Shown here: one piece after another, positions 10,501 to 18,130 of the stretch
Numbering within the stretch: position 1 is the first letter of the stretch
Layout: each line of letters begins with the position of its first letter
IMG/VR virus record: IMGVR_UViG_3300020421_000185
Location: 1-20,375 of that record
From: a virus
Length of the DNA: 20,375 nucleotides
Direction: 5' to 3' (one strand)
Made by a program: the position numbers and the translations under genes
The notes under the pieces: model-generated
The model's input: only the letters and a program-made list of their open reading frames with translations
The model's database searches: none
Told to the model about the DNA's origin: nothing

Positions 10501-11686
10501 AGAGCATACTGATATATTCACGAAATCTTGGGATGATCCTGAACTGTTGCAATATGGTATCAAGAGTCAAGCTGATCTAAATGTAGCTAAGGCTACTGCT
10601 AGAGGACGTATGGCTATTGGTTATAGCTTTACAGCTTTAGTAGCTGGTATGGGTTTGAATGGAACAATCACTGGTAATGGTCCTCCTGATCGAGCATTGA
10701 GACGGTCTTGGATACAACAGGGATGGCAACCTAGATCATTTAAAATAGGTAATTCTTATGTTAGTTATGAAGCACTAGAACCATTTAATTCATTCTTTAG
10801 TGTTGCTGGAGATATAGTTGAGTCTCAAAAGGTAATGGGTGAAGAATGGGTAGGTAACTGGTATGGAAGGATGGCTCATTTAATTGGAGCTAATGTAGTT
10901 AACAAATCCTTTATGGCTGGTTTACTACAAATATCTGATTTATTAACTTCTCAAGGAGGTGATACACCTAGAGCTGCAGCTAACTTAGTTAATAACCAAA
11001 TACCTTTAGCTGGACTTAGAAACGAAATAGGTAAAGTATTCTCACCTGGTATGAGAGAACTGGAATCTGGGTTCTGGCAAAGTATTGGTAATAGAAACCT
11101 TTGGGTTGATTTAGTAACTAAAGATCAATTCATGCCTTATAGGTATGACGTTTTAAATGGAGAGAAGCTTAGGGACTGGGATCCCATGACACGTCTAGTA
11201 AATGCTGTAATACCTCTAAATCTAAATATAGGTACAACAAATGAAACTAGAGAGTTGTTAATGAGAAGTGGTCTTAATTTAAGTCAAACATTTAATACAG
11301 GTCCAGATGGTCAGCTATTAGAAAATATGCCAGATCTTAAATCTAAATATCAGTTCTATATGGGTCAACAGAATATCGAGGCTCAGGTTGCAAAAGTAAT
11401 GACTCCTGAAATTATAGATTCAATTCAAAGAATGGAGAAAGGTAAGAAAGATTTTGAAGCTAAAGATACTCTTCATGGAAGATTAATTGTACCTATATTC
11501 CGAACAGCAAAACAAACAGCTTGGGATATGTTGTTACAAGATCAACAACTAGGAGGTCAAGCACAGCAAATAGATACCTTACATTCATTAGGTAAATTAG
11601 AAGACGACTTTAGAAGTCAAGGACAATATAATAAAGAAGCTCAAGTAAGAAAAGAAATAGAGGCAATAAAAAACTTACCTAAATAA
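7544..11686 (+). CDS. Internal virion protein / DNA ejection protein (T7 gp16-like)
   Basis: At 1380 residues this is the largest gene and compares with T7 gp16 (1318 residues). After an acidic, Gln/Ala-rich stretch (about 20-52) there is a Gly-rich hydrophobic region (about 105-165). An SH3/KOW-like beta segment follows at about 297-347, with GTRVKAADRENYGTIVGF and a VRFVNP strand. A long helical region comes next. The conserved C-terminal part has FLKPYFLFARTGVNALQ, then GNGPPDRALRRSWIQQGW (about residue 1045) and a YVSYEALEPFNSFFS segment, a pattern I recognise from large ejection proteins of podoviruses. I cannot find the N-terminal lytic transglycosylase domain that T7 gp16 carries. No Shine-Dalgarno sequence is visible. 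Confidence 0.85.
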   Translation: MDRSNDFDTRLNNRAVQESLDAIEEEKAQKEIQQQEAAAQEAAATTTAPPAKKTNNVKELGSAVAGGVVDLYNSVGSLPKLLDKRFYQPTDPENPWSYDAPWLIKNKPITHTTWGGFIRGGIEMAGGFVGAGKVTWGVKGLKGVATAAKTTRLGRVGLGAAQGAVYDFISNQSQEANLARSLINIKPEWAGLLEPVATKDTMSPAMKAAYNVGDGLGIGGFLDLTFEGMGLGLKSIGRSKKKAAKKITGGDVDKLYKAINDSSDLDYEALTNNVEKGAKATFEKSLYRKFKNQANKLSEGTRVKAADRENYGTIVGFEKGKAKVRFVNPQTKKAAVVSFDKGALTPMGGGAKVPSIAEWRGKNKPWEALNDEQREGFRKIYAEKNHLDWGDERDFTLNSRKQGDANVQLAVEQLEFDLSTNSSRQNPAYLKGGDISDNQALISTSNPVKGVRDMIEIRNNPIQKYGSPEGTITEANIRRAEYTAPGMMLAESNALAKQLQASPAYNLLYEGSNAKVIQDDLKNAATDIFKFISDSGNSRLIDIPEADVISYIKNVDTNPTLIEGLPILNKAQLNATDVVLGQLLFEARDLAKASLSVADQISPSSPGGLLDGILSRYSAIARLRKETSIASSYNLRRFRDGEKVGKFDTRQVIANASDAAASEVATFKQLLKGDVDNDLLESFIHFTATGNGNKQTFKDLDAFFRNKLHGYKNGNQYQRNAILNELMVMGINSILSGPKTVARALVGTGLGTAMRPVATMIGALGDIDGQTFRSSAASLGGMMEAQTEAWRKAVADFQNYNLDEKGFRGFTETTADQEWRAMMSHFDQNGTAGDKAAALVADNLRSLNKSPFFNYGPRTMKAMDTYFTQIIGRGRQRQLAFDDVYSKMTNQGILISDKDMPDLLRKVEQDFESKVFSADGQVTDEMAMFAADEAKLTKSLTGVAKDIDKIFDKLPFLKPYFLFARTGVNALQMTSKYTPLLNLRIKEHTDIFTKSWDDPELLQYGIKSQADLNVAKATARGRMAIGYSFTALVAGMGLNGTITGNGPPDRALRRSWIQQGWQPRSFKIGNSYVSYEALEPFNSFFSVAGDIVESQKVMGEEWVGNWYGRMAHLIGANVVNKSFMAGLLQISDLLTSQGGDTPRAAANLVNNQIPLAGLRNEIGKVFSPGMRELESGFWQSIGNRNLWVDLVTKDQFMPYRYDVLNGEKLRDWDPMTRLVNAVIPLNLNIGTTNETRELLMRSGLNLSQTFNTGPDGQLLENMPDLKSKYQFYMGQQNIEAQVAKVMTPEIIDSIQRMEKGKKDFEAKDTLHGRLIVPIFRTAKQTAWDMLLQDQQLGGQAQQIDTLHSLGKLEDDFRSQGQYNKEAQVRKEIEAIKNLPK

Positions 11687-11716
11687 TCCACTCAGTCAAC
11701 ATTACAAATAGCGTAA

Positions 11717-14700
11717 ATGGCTGTTACACAAAATAACTTTACAGGGGACAATTCAACTGTCCTCTACAATTTCACATTTCCATATTTAGCTCAGACAGAC
11801 GTTAAGGTAAAACTTGATGGTGTCGATACAACTGCATATTCTTTTGCCAACGCTACAACAGTTCAGATGAACTCAGCTCCTGCTAGTGGAGTAAAAGTCA
11901 TTGTTTATAGGAACACAGATAACGACAACAAAAAAGCAACATTCTACCCTGGATCAGCAATTAAAGCAGAAGACTTAAATAATAATATTGACCAGATTCT
12001 GTATGTTGCTCAAGAGGTTGATAATAACGCATTAAGTACATTAGGTACTTCTCCTATGCAAGGTGATCTACAATTAGATCAAAATAAAATTATATTTGAA
12101 GGTGCTACAGCAGACGCACATGAAACTAGTATTGGAGTAGTAGATCCTACGGCTGATAGGACAATTAATTTTCCTAATGTTTCAGGTAACGTCGTAACAA
12201 CTGGAGACACAGGAACTGTTACGTCAGCAATGATTACAGACGCAACTATTGTCAATGCTGATATCAATGCAAGTGCAGCAATAGCTCAATCAAAATTAAA
12301 TATCGCTAATGCAACAACATCTGCAGCTGGCTATCAATCTGCAGCAGATAAAACAAAATTAGATGGTATTGAAACTGCAGCTACAGCTGATCAAACAAAT
12401 GCTGAAATTAGAGCTGCTGTAGAAGCTGCATCTGATAGTAATGTCTTTACAGATGCTGATCATACTAAATTAAATAATATTGAAACTGCAGCTACAGCTG
12501 ATCAAACAGCTGCTGAGATTAGAACCTTAGTAGGTGATGCTAGTAATTCAAATGTCTTTACAGATGCAGATAATACTAAGTTAGCTGGTATAGAGACAGC
12601 AGCTACAGCTGATCAAACAGCTAGTGAGATAAAAACACTTATAGCTAGTTCACCGTTAGATGCTTCACACCTAGCGGCTGACTCAGTTACAACCTCGGAA
12701 CTTGCTGATGCTGAACTCACAACACTTGCTGGTATGCAGTCAGGTACTGCATCTATTTTGGCAAGTGGTACTGCTCTTACTGCGACAAATTCCGAAATTA
12801 ATGCGGTATGTGACGGTAAAACTGTACAAACTACTATATCAGATACTGATGCCTCCTACCCTACAAGTGGAGCTGTTGTTGATTACGTTGCTGCTCAGAT
12901 AGCCCCATTAGGTGGTCTTGAAGTAATAGCAAATGAAGATAGCTTCCCCACTCAACCTGCTTCTGGTGTTGTAATAAGTATTGCAGATGCTGGTGGTATT
13001 GTTGTTAATGGTAGTGGTGTCTCTACAACTGCTAGAACCTCTGGTAATGGATCAGATAACGTAACTATTAATGGATTCCCTTCGACTCTACATAGTACTA
13101 CGTTGGCAGATAGTATGGGATTATTAGTAAGCTCTACTGGATCAAGTAATACTTATACCTACCATAAACTACTTGGTAAAGAAGATGATATTAAGAATCT
13201 TAGTGATGATATAAACGACTTTAATGCTAGATATAGAATAGCTTCATCTGCTCCTTCATCTAATAATGATGATGGTGACTTATATTTCGATACAACAGCT
13301 AAGAAGATGAAAGTCTATAATGGTGCTACTAGTCAGTGGGATGATGTAGCTCAATCTTCTTCATCTTATATCGTAACGTTATCAGAAGCTTTTGATAACA
13401 GTAGAACAGACTTTACTATGTCTACTGCAGCTACAGATGCTCAGTCAACTATAGTCAGTATAAATGGTGTTATACAGAAACCTAATGCTGGTACAAGTAC
13501 ACCTAGTGAAGGTTTTGCTATTAGTGGTAATACACTTAAGTTATCTAATGCACCTGCTACAGGCTCTACATACTTTGTAGTTGTCTTAGGAGATACAGTT
13601 TCAATTGGTACTCCAAGTGATAATACAGTAAGTACAATTAAGATACAGAACTTAGCAGTTAATACTAATAAGATTGCAGCTGATGCTGTGGACGGTACGA
13701 AGATTGCAGACGATGCAGTTGGTGCTGAACATATAGAAGTATTAGATGCTAATCTTCAGTTTGCAGATAATGCAAAAGCTCAGTTTGGTACGACAAATAA
13801 TGATGATCTTCAGATCTACCATAATGGAACTCATAATTATATAACTAATGCTGCGGGTAAAGTTCTATATTTTTATGGAGATGATTTCTCATTTAAGAAC
13901 GCTGCTGCAGATGAAACATTAATGTCATTTGCTAATGGATATGGGGTAAATCTCTATCACAATGACATCAAAACTGTTGCTACTAATTCAAACGGGATAA
14001 CTGTTCAAGGACCAGAAGGTGGTAATGCTGAAGTACTCATGTATGCTGATGAAGGAGATGATAATTCGGATAAATGGAAATTACAAGTCAATTCAAATAC
14101 CTATTTCTATTTATCAAACTACGGTGATGGAGCTTGGGAAACAAATATCCTTGCTAAACCAGCTGCTGAAACACAACTCTATTACGACAACTCAAAGAAG
14201 TTTGAGACTAAGACTTACGGTAACTTCTTTACAGGTAGTTTAAGAACTGATGACGGTGGAAATATAAAAATGGGAACTGAGGATGATCTCCAGATCTACC
14301 ATGATGGACCGAATTCTTGGATTAACAATACTAGTGGTGCTCTTTATATAAAAGCTGCTGCTAGTAATGGAGTTTATATTTTAGATAACAACAATGATAC
14401 TCTTTTATCCGCAATAGATGATGCAGGTGTAACTCTCACTTGGGATAATTCTCCGAAATTTTCGACAGAAAGTTATGGCTGTTTATTTACAGATAATGTT
14501 CTTTTTGATAATCCCGATACGGCTGGTAGAGATATAACATGGGCAGCTAATCTTAATTGCATGCGTTGGGAAAATAACACTAAAGCATGCTTTGGAGGTG
14601 GGTCAGAACTACAAATCTGGCACGATGGAACTTCAAATTGGCTATTTGCTGATTTGGCTAGTACCTACGCCCTTAAAATCGTTAACGATGGTAATGATGT

Positions 14701-15307
14701 AAATAGATTTGGACTAAAGGTACAGAGTGGTAGAGATGATTCTACAGGGACTAACTATGCTATATCTATTGCAGATGGAGACGGTACTGGCCAAGGTAAT
14801 ATAACATTTACTAGTGGTACTATTACCTATGGACCCTTTACAGCTCATCACCCTTGTATAGTTCCTGATTCTGAGAATCCTTCAGATAGTTCTAATGCTT
14901 ATCCATACGGCACATTATTAGAAACGATAAGCATTGAATACACTCAAAAGAACGGTGCTAATACTGAAAGAGGGATTAGATATAAAGTACAGAAAACTCA
15001 AGCCGCTAACTCTAAGAAAGTATTAGGTGCATATGGTTCATCAATGAATGGTGGTCCAGATGGTCAAACAAACGAACATCAAGCTTTAATCTTAGGTGAC
15101 GGTCATATCCTTGTTAATAATGCTGGTGGAAACATCGAGGTAGGTGATGGTATTTGTTCTTCTGCAACAGCAGGTATAGGACAAAAAGCTACAGCTAACC
15201 CATCAATGATTATCGGTATAGCTCAAGAAGCTATTACATTTACTGGTAGTGAAACAAAACTCGTAGCTGTTCAATACGGCTTACAACAATTTATACCTTG
15301 GACATAA
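11717..15307 (+). CDS. Long tail fibre with T7 gp17-type N-terminal attachment domain
   Basis: This 1196-residue protein begins with the T7 tail fibre attachment domain (about 1-115): a YNFTFPYL segment, KVKLDGVDTTAYSF, then FYPGSAIKAEDLNNN and LYVAQE. A region of 37-residue repeats follows (about 215-300). A GDLYFDTTAKKMKVYNG module near residue 520 is typical of marine phage fibres. Three DLQIYHNG-type motifs follow, near residues 697, 856 and 964. The last 155 residues (from about 1040) run from a TAHHPCIV segment to GDGHILVNNAGGNIEVGDGI and may be a self-processing chaperone domain. The N-terminus should dock on the tail, with the distal part binding the host. No Shine-Dalgarno sequence is visible in the 30-base gap upstream. 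Confidence 0.88.
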   Translation: MAVTQNNFTGDNSTVLYNFTFPYLAQTDVKVKLDGVDTTAYSFANATTVQMNSAPASGVKVIVYRNTDNDNKKATFYPGSAIKAEDLNNNIDQILYVAQEVDNNALSTLGTSPMQGDLQLDQNKIIFEGATADAHETSIGVVDPTADRTINFPNVSGNVVTTGDTGTVTSAMITDATIVNADINASAAIAQSKLNIANATTSAAGYQSAADKTKLDGIETAATADQTNAEIRAAVEAASDSNVFTDADHTKLNNIETAATADQTAAEIRTLVGDASNSNVFTDADNTKLAGIETAATADQTASEIKTLIASSPLDASHLAADSVTTSELADAELTTLAGMQSGTASILASGTALTATNSEINAVCDGKTVQTTISDTDASYPTSGAVVDYVAAQIAPLGGLEVIANEDSFPTQPASGVVISIADAGGIVVNGSGVSTTARTSGNGSDNVTINGFPSTLHSTTLADSMGLLVSSTGSSNTYTYHKLLGKEDDIKNLSDDINDFNARYRIASSAPSSNNDDGDLYFDTTAKKMKVYNGATSQWDDVAQSSSSYIVTLSEAFDNSRTDFTMSTAATDAQSTIVSINGVIQKPNAGTSTPSEGFAISGNTLKLSNAPATGSTYFVVVLGDTVSIGTPSDNTVSTIKIQNLAVNTNKIAADAVDGTKIADDAVGAEHIEVLDANLQFADNAKAQFGTTNNDDLQIYHNGTHNYITNAAGKVLYFYGDDFSFKNAAADETLMSFANGYGVNLYHNDIKTVATNSNGITVQGPEGGNAEVLMYADEGDDNSDKWKLQVNSNTYFYLSNYGDGAWETNILAKPAAETQLYYDNSKKFETKTYGNFFTGSLRTDDGGNIKMGTEDDLQIYHDGPNSWINNTSGALYIKAAASNGVYILDNNNDTLLSAIDDAGVTLTWDNSPKFSTESYGCLFTDNVLFDNPDTAGRDITWAANLNCMRWENNTKACFGGGSELQIWHDGTSNWLFADLASTYALKIVNDGNDVNRFGLKVQSGRDDSTGTNYAISIADGDGTGQGNITFTSGTITYGPFTAHHPCIVPDSENPSDSSNAYPYGTLLETISIEYTQKNGANTERGIRYKVQKTQAANSKKVLGAYGSSMNGGPDGQTNEHQALILGDGHILVNNAGGNIEVGDGICSSATAGIGQKATANPSMIIGIAQEAITFTGSETKLVAVQYGLQQFIPWT
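12368..12619 (+). repeat. In-frame 111-base (37-residue) repeats in the tail fibre gene
   Basis: A 30-base segment encoding IETAATADQT occurs at 12368-12397, 12479-12508 and 12590-12619, exactly 111 bases apart. The flanking residues (FTDAD-x-TKL-xx before, x-AEI after) are also repeated, giving a 37-residue unit. The first two copies are identical at the DNA level over this segment and the third has drifted slightly. Such repeats probably form a shaft section of a trimeric fibre and can change number by recombination. Confidence 0.85.
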
Positions 15308-15310
15308 ACT

Positions 15311-16846
15311 ATGGCATTAACAAAAATAGATGACAGAGGTTTGACGACTCCAATCGACCTCTTAGATGATGAAAAGATTAGGTTTGGTACGACAGATAAT
15401 GATCTAGAAATCTTTCATGGATCAAATATAAGTACGATAAAAGATGGAAAAGGTGATCTACGGATCATGAGTGACACCATAAGAATCCAAAGGAATGCTG
15501 GTGGTGAAAACTATATTTATGCTACTGAAGGTGGAGCTGTAAAATTATACTACGATGGCGGTGATCCTAAGCTTGAGACAACTTCAGAAGGTACAGCTAC
15601 AACAGGTCGTGCAACTATTACTGCCACAGGTAGTGCTGGAAAACCTACGTTAACGCTTGGTGCTGTAAACAGCTCAGGTTCATTAGCCTTAACAGATAGT
15701 ACGAGTAAAGCCGCTAGAATAGGTGTTTACCATTATACAAACGCCGAAGAACCTATAGCTGTATTATATCCAGTCTCAACTGACGCCAACAACCAAATTA
15801 ATTATGGTGGTGGAACTAGCTATATGAACGCGGCAACGCATCATAAATTCTTCACTGCTACAGATGGTACAACTAACACTACTACTGGTACAGAAAAAGT
15901 CAGAATAATGCCTGATGGGAAAGTTGGTATAGGTACTGGTGCTCCTGACAGGTTGCTCCATTTATATGAAAGTTCAACAACTCAAACACCAAGTACAGAA
16001 TCGCAATTAGTACTTGAAAAGAATGCTAATTCAGGTATAACAATTCTTTCTGGACAAACAACTAATGGTCGTATCTTATTTGGAGATAGTGGAGATAATG
16101 ATATAGGTCAGATTGATTATGACCATAATGATGATTCTCTACGTTTTGTTGCTGGTGCTGTAGAGCGTATGCGTCTCGGTAATGATGGAAAAGTATATTT
16201 CGGAGATTATCTTGACGCTGCTACGCGAGCTTATATACATTCAGATGGTGATGACCCTTGGGCGTTAACTATTTCTGCTTCTAATTCTACTTCTACTGAC
16301 AGAGGAATAGTATTTAGATTAAGGCCAGGCCACAAGGCAGCAGAATTTGCCACGACTGGTCACCTAAAATTTCCTGATGGTCACGGTATTGACTTTGGTG
16401 AAACTGAAGGTCCTAATTCCACTAGTACAGTGCTCGACGACTATGAAGAAGGTCATTGGGATTTATCAGGTGCCAAATGCAACGTAGATTTACACGATAA
16501 TTATGACAGAGGTTGGTACGTCAAGGTTGGTCACATGGTTAATTGTGGGGCTTATGTACAAAGTGATGAGACTTCAACTGACACAACTACTAGTTTAACA
16601 TTTACGTTACCTTTTGCTACATCCGCTGTACCTTCAGGAGGAGATACGGGATGGATTGGTGGTTGCTCTACGAATAGTTTTGCTTTATCTGCTAACATGA
16701 CTCAAACTAATATAGCTGCAGGTGATGCGGCAGCAACTGCAAGTATAAGACAAAGTGGGGGTGCAACAGGCTGGGTAAACCTGAGACTTAATCAATTTGC
16801 AGATGGAAAATTAATGCAATTTACATTGACATACAAGTGTCAATAG
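15311..16846 (+). CDS. Second tail fibre / tail spike-like protein
   Basis: This 511-residue protein starts three bases after the long fibre gene and resembles its distal part. Near residue 30 it has NDLEIFHGSN, a version of the DLQIYHNG motif. A KVGIGTGAPDRLLHLYE segment near residue 205 matches the 'VGIGT-x-x-P-x-x-x-LHV' element common in phage fibre proteins. The C-terminal part begins near residue 375 with STVLDDYEEGHWDL, a recurrent marine phage fibre element, and then has WYVKVGHMVNCGAYV, suggesting a globular receptor-binding knob. It lacks the T7 gp17 attachment domain, so it would have to bind another fibre or tail protein. The specific role is inferred. Confidence 0.75.
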   Translation: MALTKIDDRGLTTPIDLLDDEKIRFGTTDNDLEIFHGSNISTIKDGKGDLRIMSDTIRIQRNAGGENYIYATEGGAVKLYYDGGDPKLETTSEGTATTGRATITATGSAGKPTLTLGAVNSSGSLALTDSTSKAARIGVYHYTNAEEPIAVLYPVSTDANNQINYGGGTSYMNAATHHKFFTATDGTTNTTTGTEKVRIMPDGKVGIGTGAPDRLLHLYESSTTQTPSTESQLVLEKNANSGITILSGQTTNGRILFGDSGDNDIGQIDYDHNDDSLRFVAGAVERMRLGNDGKVYFGDYLDAATRAYIHSDGDDPWALTISASNSTSTDRGIVFRLRPGHKAAEFATTGHLKFPDGHGIDFGETEGPNSTSTVLDDYEEGHWDLSGAKCNVDLHDNYDRGWYVKVGHMVNCGAYVQSDETSTDTTTSLTFTLPFATSAVPSGGDTGWIGGCSTNSFALSANMTQTNIAAGDAAATASIRQSGGATGWVNLRLNQFADGKLMQFTLTYKCQ

Positions 16847-16892
16847 ATTCCTAGACCGTTAGCACGTCTCTAAACTACGCCATAAACCTGTC

Positions 16893-16907
16893 TATATCGG
16901 AGATATA
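16893..16907 (+). promoter_or_regulatory. Small hairpin with ribosome-binding site in its loop, before the 93-residue gene
   Basis: TATATC (16893-16898) is a perfect inverted match to GATATA (16902-16907) around the loop GGA. The GGAG at 16899-16902 is the only Shine-Dalgarno-like sequence for the ATG at 16914, eleven bases on. It lies in the only sizeable gap (67 bases) of this otherwise packed block. The gap could also hold a phage RNA polymerase promoter, but no T7-consensus match is visible. The stem is AT-rich and short. Confidence 0.35.
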
Positions 16908-16913
16908 CCCTAA

Positions 16914-17195
16914 ATGGCATTAACAGAAACACAAGAGAACGATAAGATTGAAATCGTTGGAAAATGGAACATACAGGTAAGAAACGCAACAATCATTAAA
17001 AAAGATGGTGTGGAACTTACCCGTTCCTTTAGTAGATATATATTAGTACCTGGAACACTTGATGCAAGTGATAACCTAGTTGAGACCTCGATTTCGGGGG
17101 AGGACAGCGACGTTCAGGCAATCTGCAACGCTGCATGGACCACACAAGTCAAAGCAGACTATAAAGCATTCTTAATAGCAAATAAACCTTCATAA
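16914..17195 (+). CDS. Small conserved marine phage protein, function unknown
   Basis: This 93-residue soluble protein begins MALTETQENDKIEIVGKW and contains a basic TRSFSRYIL segment followed by an acidic loop. It has a C-terminal CNAAWTTQVKADYKAF helix. I recognise the general pattern from small proteins encoded near fibre genes in marine cyanophages, but I know of no established function. It has no signal peptide and no transmembrane segment. It is preceded by GGAG at 16899-16902 and followed two bases later by the next gene. A virion accessory or host-takeover role is possible; the sequence does not decide. Confidence 0.8.
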   Translation: MALTETQENDKIEIVGKWNIQVRNATIIKKDGVELTRSFSRYILVPGTLDASDNLVETSISGEDSDVQAICNAAWTTQVKADYKAFLIANKPS

Positions 17196-17197
17196 TA

Positions 17198-17506
17198 ATG
17201 GCAACAAAAACTTGGCAAGTCAACACCCTTCAAAGAGAACTATCTGATGGGTATGTAAATAAAGTAATCTATCGTGTTAACGGTGAAGATGGTACATATA
17301 AATTTAGAGCAACTGGTGAAGTAGATCTTCCTAAGCCTTCTAGTCTTGTACCTTACGCTGACCTTACAGAAGAAACTGTACTTAAATGGGTCAAAGATAA
17401 ACTAGATGCAGACAATGCTGGTACTGTAGCTGCAATTGAAGAAGCTGTAGAGAACGGTGTGAACGAACAAAAGACTCCAACTACAGGTGTCGGTAAACCT
17501 TGGTAG
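17198..17506 (+). CDS. Small conserved hypothetical protein
   Basis: This 102-residue protein opens with MATKTWQVNTLQRELSDG and a beta-rich stretch (VNKVIYRVNGEDGTYKF). It continues with a LTEETVLKWVKDKLD helix and ends in GVGKPW. The N-terminal beta region with a conserved Trp and the helix 'EE-x-V-x-x-W-V-K' resemble a family of unknown function found in phages infecting marine bacteria. I cannot name an activity. There is no membrane segment. It is two bases from the previous gene and its end overlaps the next reading frame by 20 bases if that gene starts at GTG 17487. Confidence 0.8.
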   Translation: MATKTWQVNTLQRELSDGYVNKVIYRVNGEDGTYKFRATGEVDLPKPSSLVPYADLTEETVLKWVKDKLDADNAGTVAAIEEAVENGVNEQKTPTTGVGKPW

Positions 17507-17885
17507 GATAAGAGTACCTACTACTCCTGAACCGCTACCCTCGATGCAAATCGAGTTCAAACCACCCACAGCGAGGTTTCCATCTTATAAACCAATGGTT
17601 ATACCTCCGAGTGATTTGGAGTCACCAGAGGGAGTAGAAGCTGAAGCATCAGAACAGCCAGAGCCACCTAAATTACAAATACCTGTATTGGATATTCAAA
17701 TGCCAATACCTGAGACAGCAGTAGTCGTTACAGCTGTTACTACAGCAGTAGTGGCAGTAGCTACTACTTCTATTACTCAATCTTTATTTGAACCAATTAA
17801 AAAGAAAGTTCAAAAACAATTACAAGCTAAAGTTGACAAATGGAAGCAATCGAAGAAAAACAAAAAGGATTCTTTGGTAAATTAA
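17487..17885 (+). CDS. Single-span membrane protein with Pro-rich N-terminus
   Basis: This protein has 132 residues from GTG 17487, or 113 from the ATG at 17544. The N-terminal half is rich in Pro and Glu (FKPPTARFPSYKPMVIPP). A hydrophobic Val/Ala/Thr-rich segment at about residues 78-100 looks like one transmembrane helix, followed by a very basic C-terminal tail (KKKVQKQLQAKVDKWKQSKK). The GTG start is preferred because the ATG lies inside a stable hairpin and because the upstream residues (RIRVPTTPEPLP) look conserved in type. Neither start has a clear Shine-Dalgarno sequence. It overlaps both neighbours. A spanin-like or lysis-accessory role is possible from its topology and position, but unproven. 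Confidence 0.7.
   Translation: MSVNLGRIRVPTTPEPLPSMQIEFKPPTARFPSYKPMVIPPSDLESPEGVEAEASEQPEPPKLQIPVLDIQMPIPETAVVVTAVTTAVVAVATTSITQSLFEPIKKKVQKQLQAKVDKWKQSKKNKKDSLVN
17540..17555 (+). promoter_or_regulatory. GNRA-tetraloop hairpin over an internal ATG
   Basis: CTCGAT (17540-17545) pairs perfectly with ATCGAG (17550-17555) around GCAA, a GNRA-type tetraloop. The in-frame ATG at 17544-17546 is inside the hairpin, so in RNA this codon would be hidden. It might favour the upstream GTG or control a short form of the protein. It also encodes a plausible peptide, so chance remains possible. Confidence 0.35.
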
Positions 17886-18130
17886 AAGATGCCGCAGAAG
17901 ATCAAGAACACCAAATACAAATCCTTGGGACATTTGTCCGTTTGGGCGTTGTGATTTGGAGTGGTTTTATTATTACATTAAACTACGTAGAAATACCTAT
18001 GATTAAGAAAAGTCCAGGTGGGGATATAACTTTTCCTGCCAGTATTTTTACTGGAGCATTAGCAACATTTGGTTTAACTACTGGTAACGGTAATAACAAA
18101 AAGAACGGTAACGATAAACAAAAGCAATGA
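17840..18130 (+). CDS. Two-span membrane protein, holin candidate
   Basis: This 96-residue protein has a charged N-terminus (FFGKLKDAAEDQEHQ) and a probable transmembrane helix at about 29-50 (RLGVVIWSGFIITLNYV). A second, shorter hydrophobic segment lies at about 64-80 (PASIFTGALATFGL), followed by a Gly/Asn/Lys-rich hydrophilic tail. Size, two spans and a charged tail are the usual holin pattern, and it lies between fibre and small-terminase genes as T7 gene 17.5 does. I recall similar proteins in cyanophages annotated only as hypothetical. It overlaps the previous gene by 46 bases and the next by four (ATGA), which suggests coupling. Lysis function is inferred. Confidence 0.75.
   Translation: MEAIEEKQKGFFGKLKDAAEDQEHQIQILGTFVRLGVVIWSGFIITLNYVEIPMIKKSPGGDITFPASIFTGALATFGLTTGNGNNKKNGNDKQKQ

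Noticed and set aside
16853-16869. Possible terminator after the second fibre gene (AGAC paired with GTCT)
   Set aside because: The stem is only four pairs with a nine-base loop and no T run follows.
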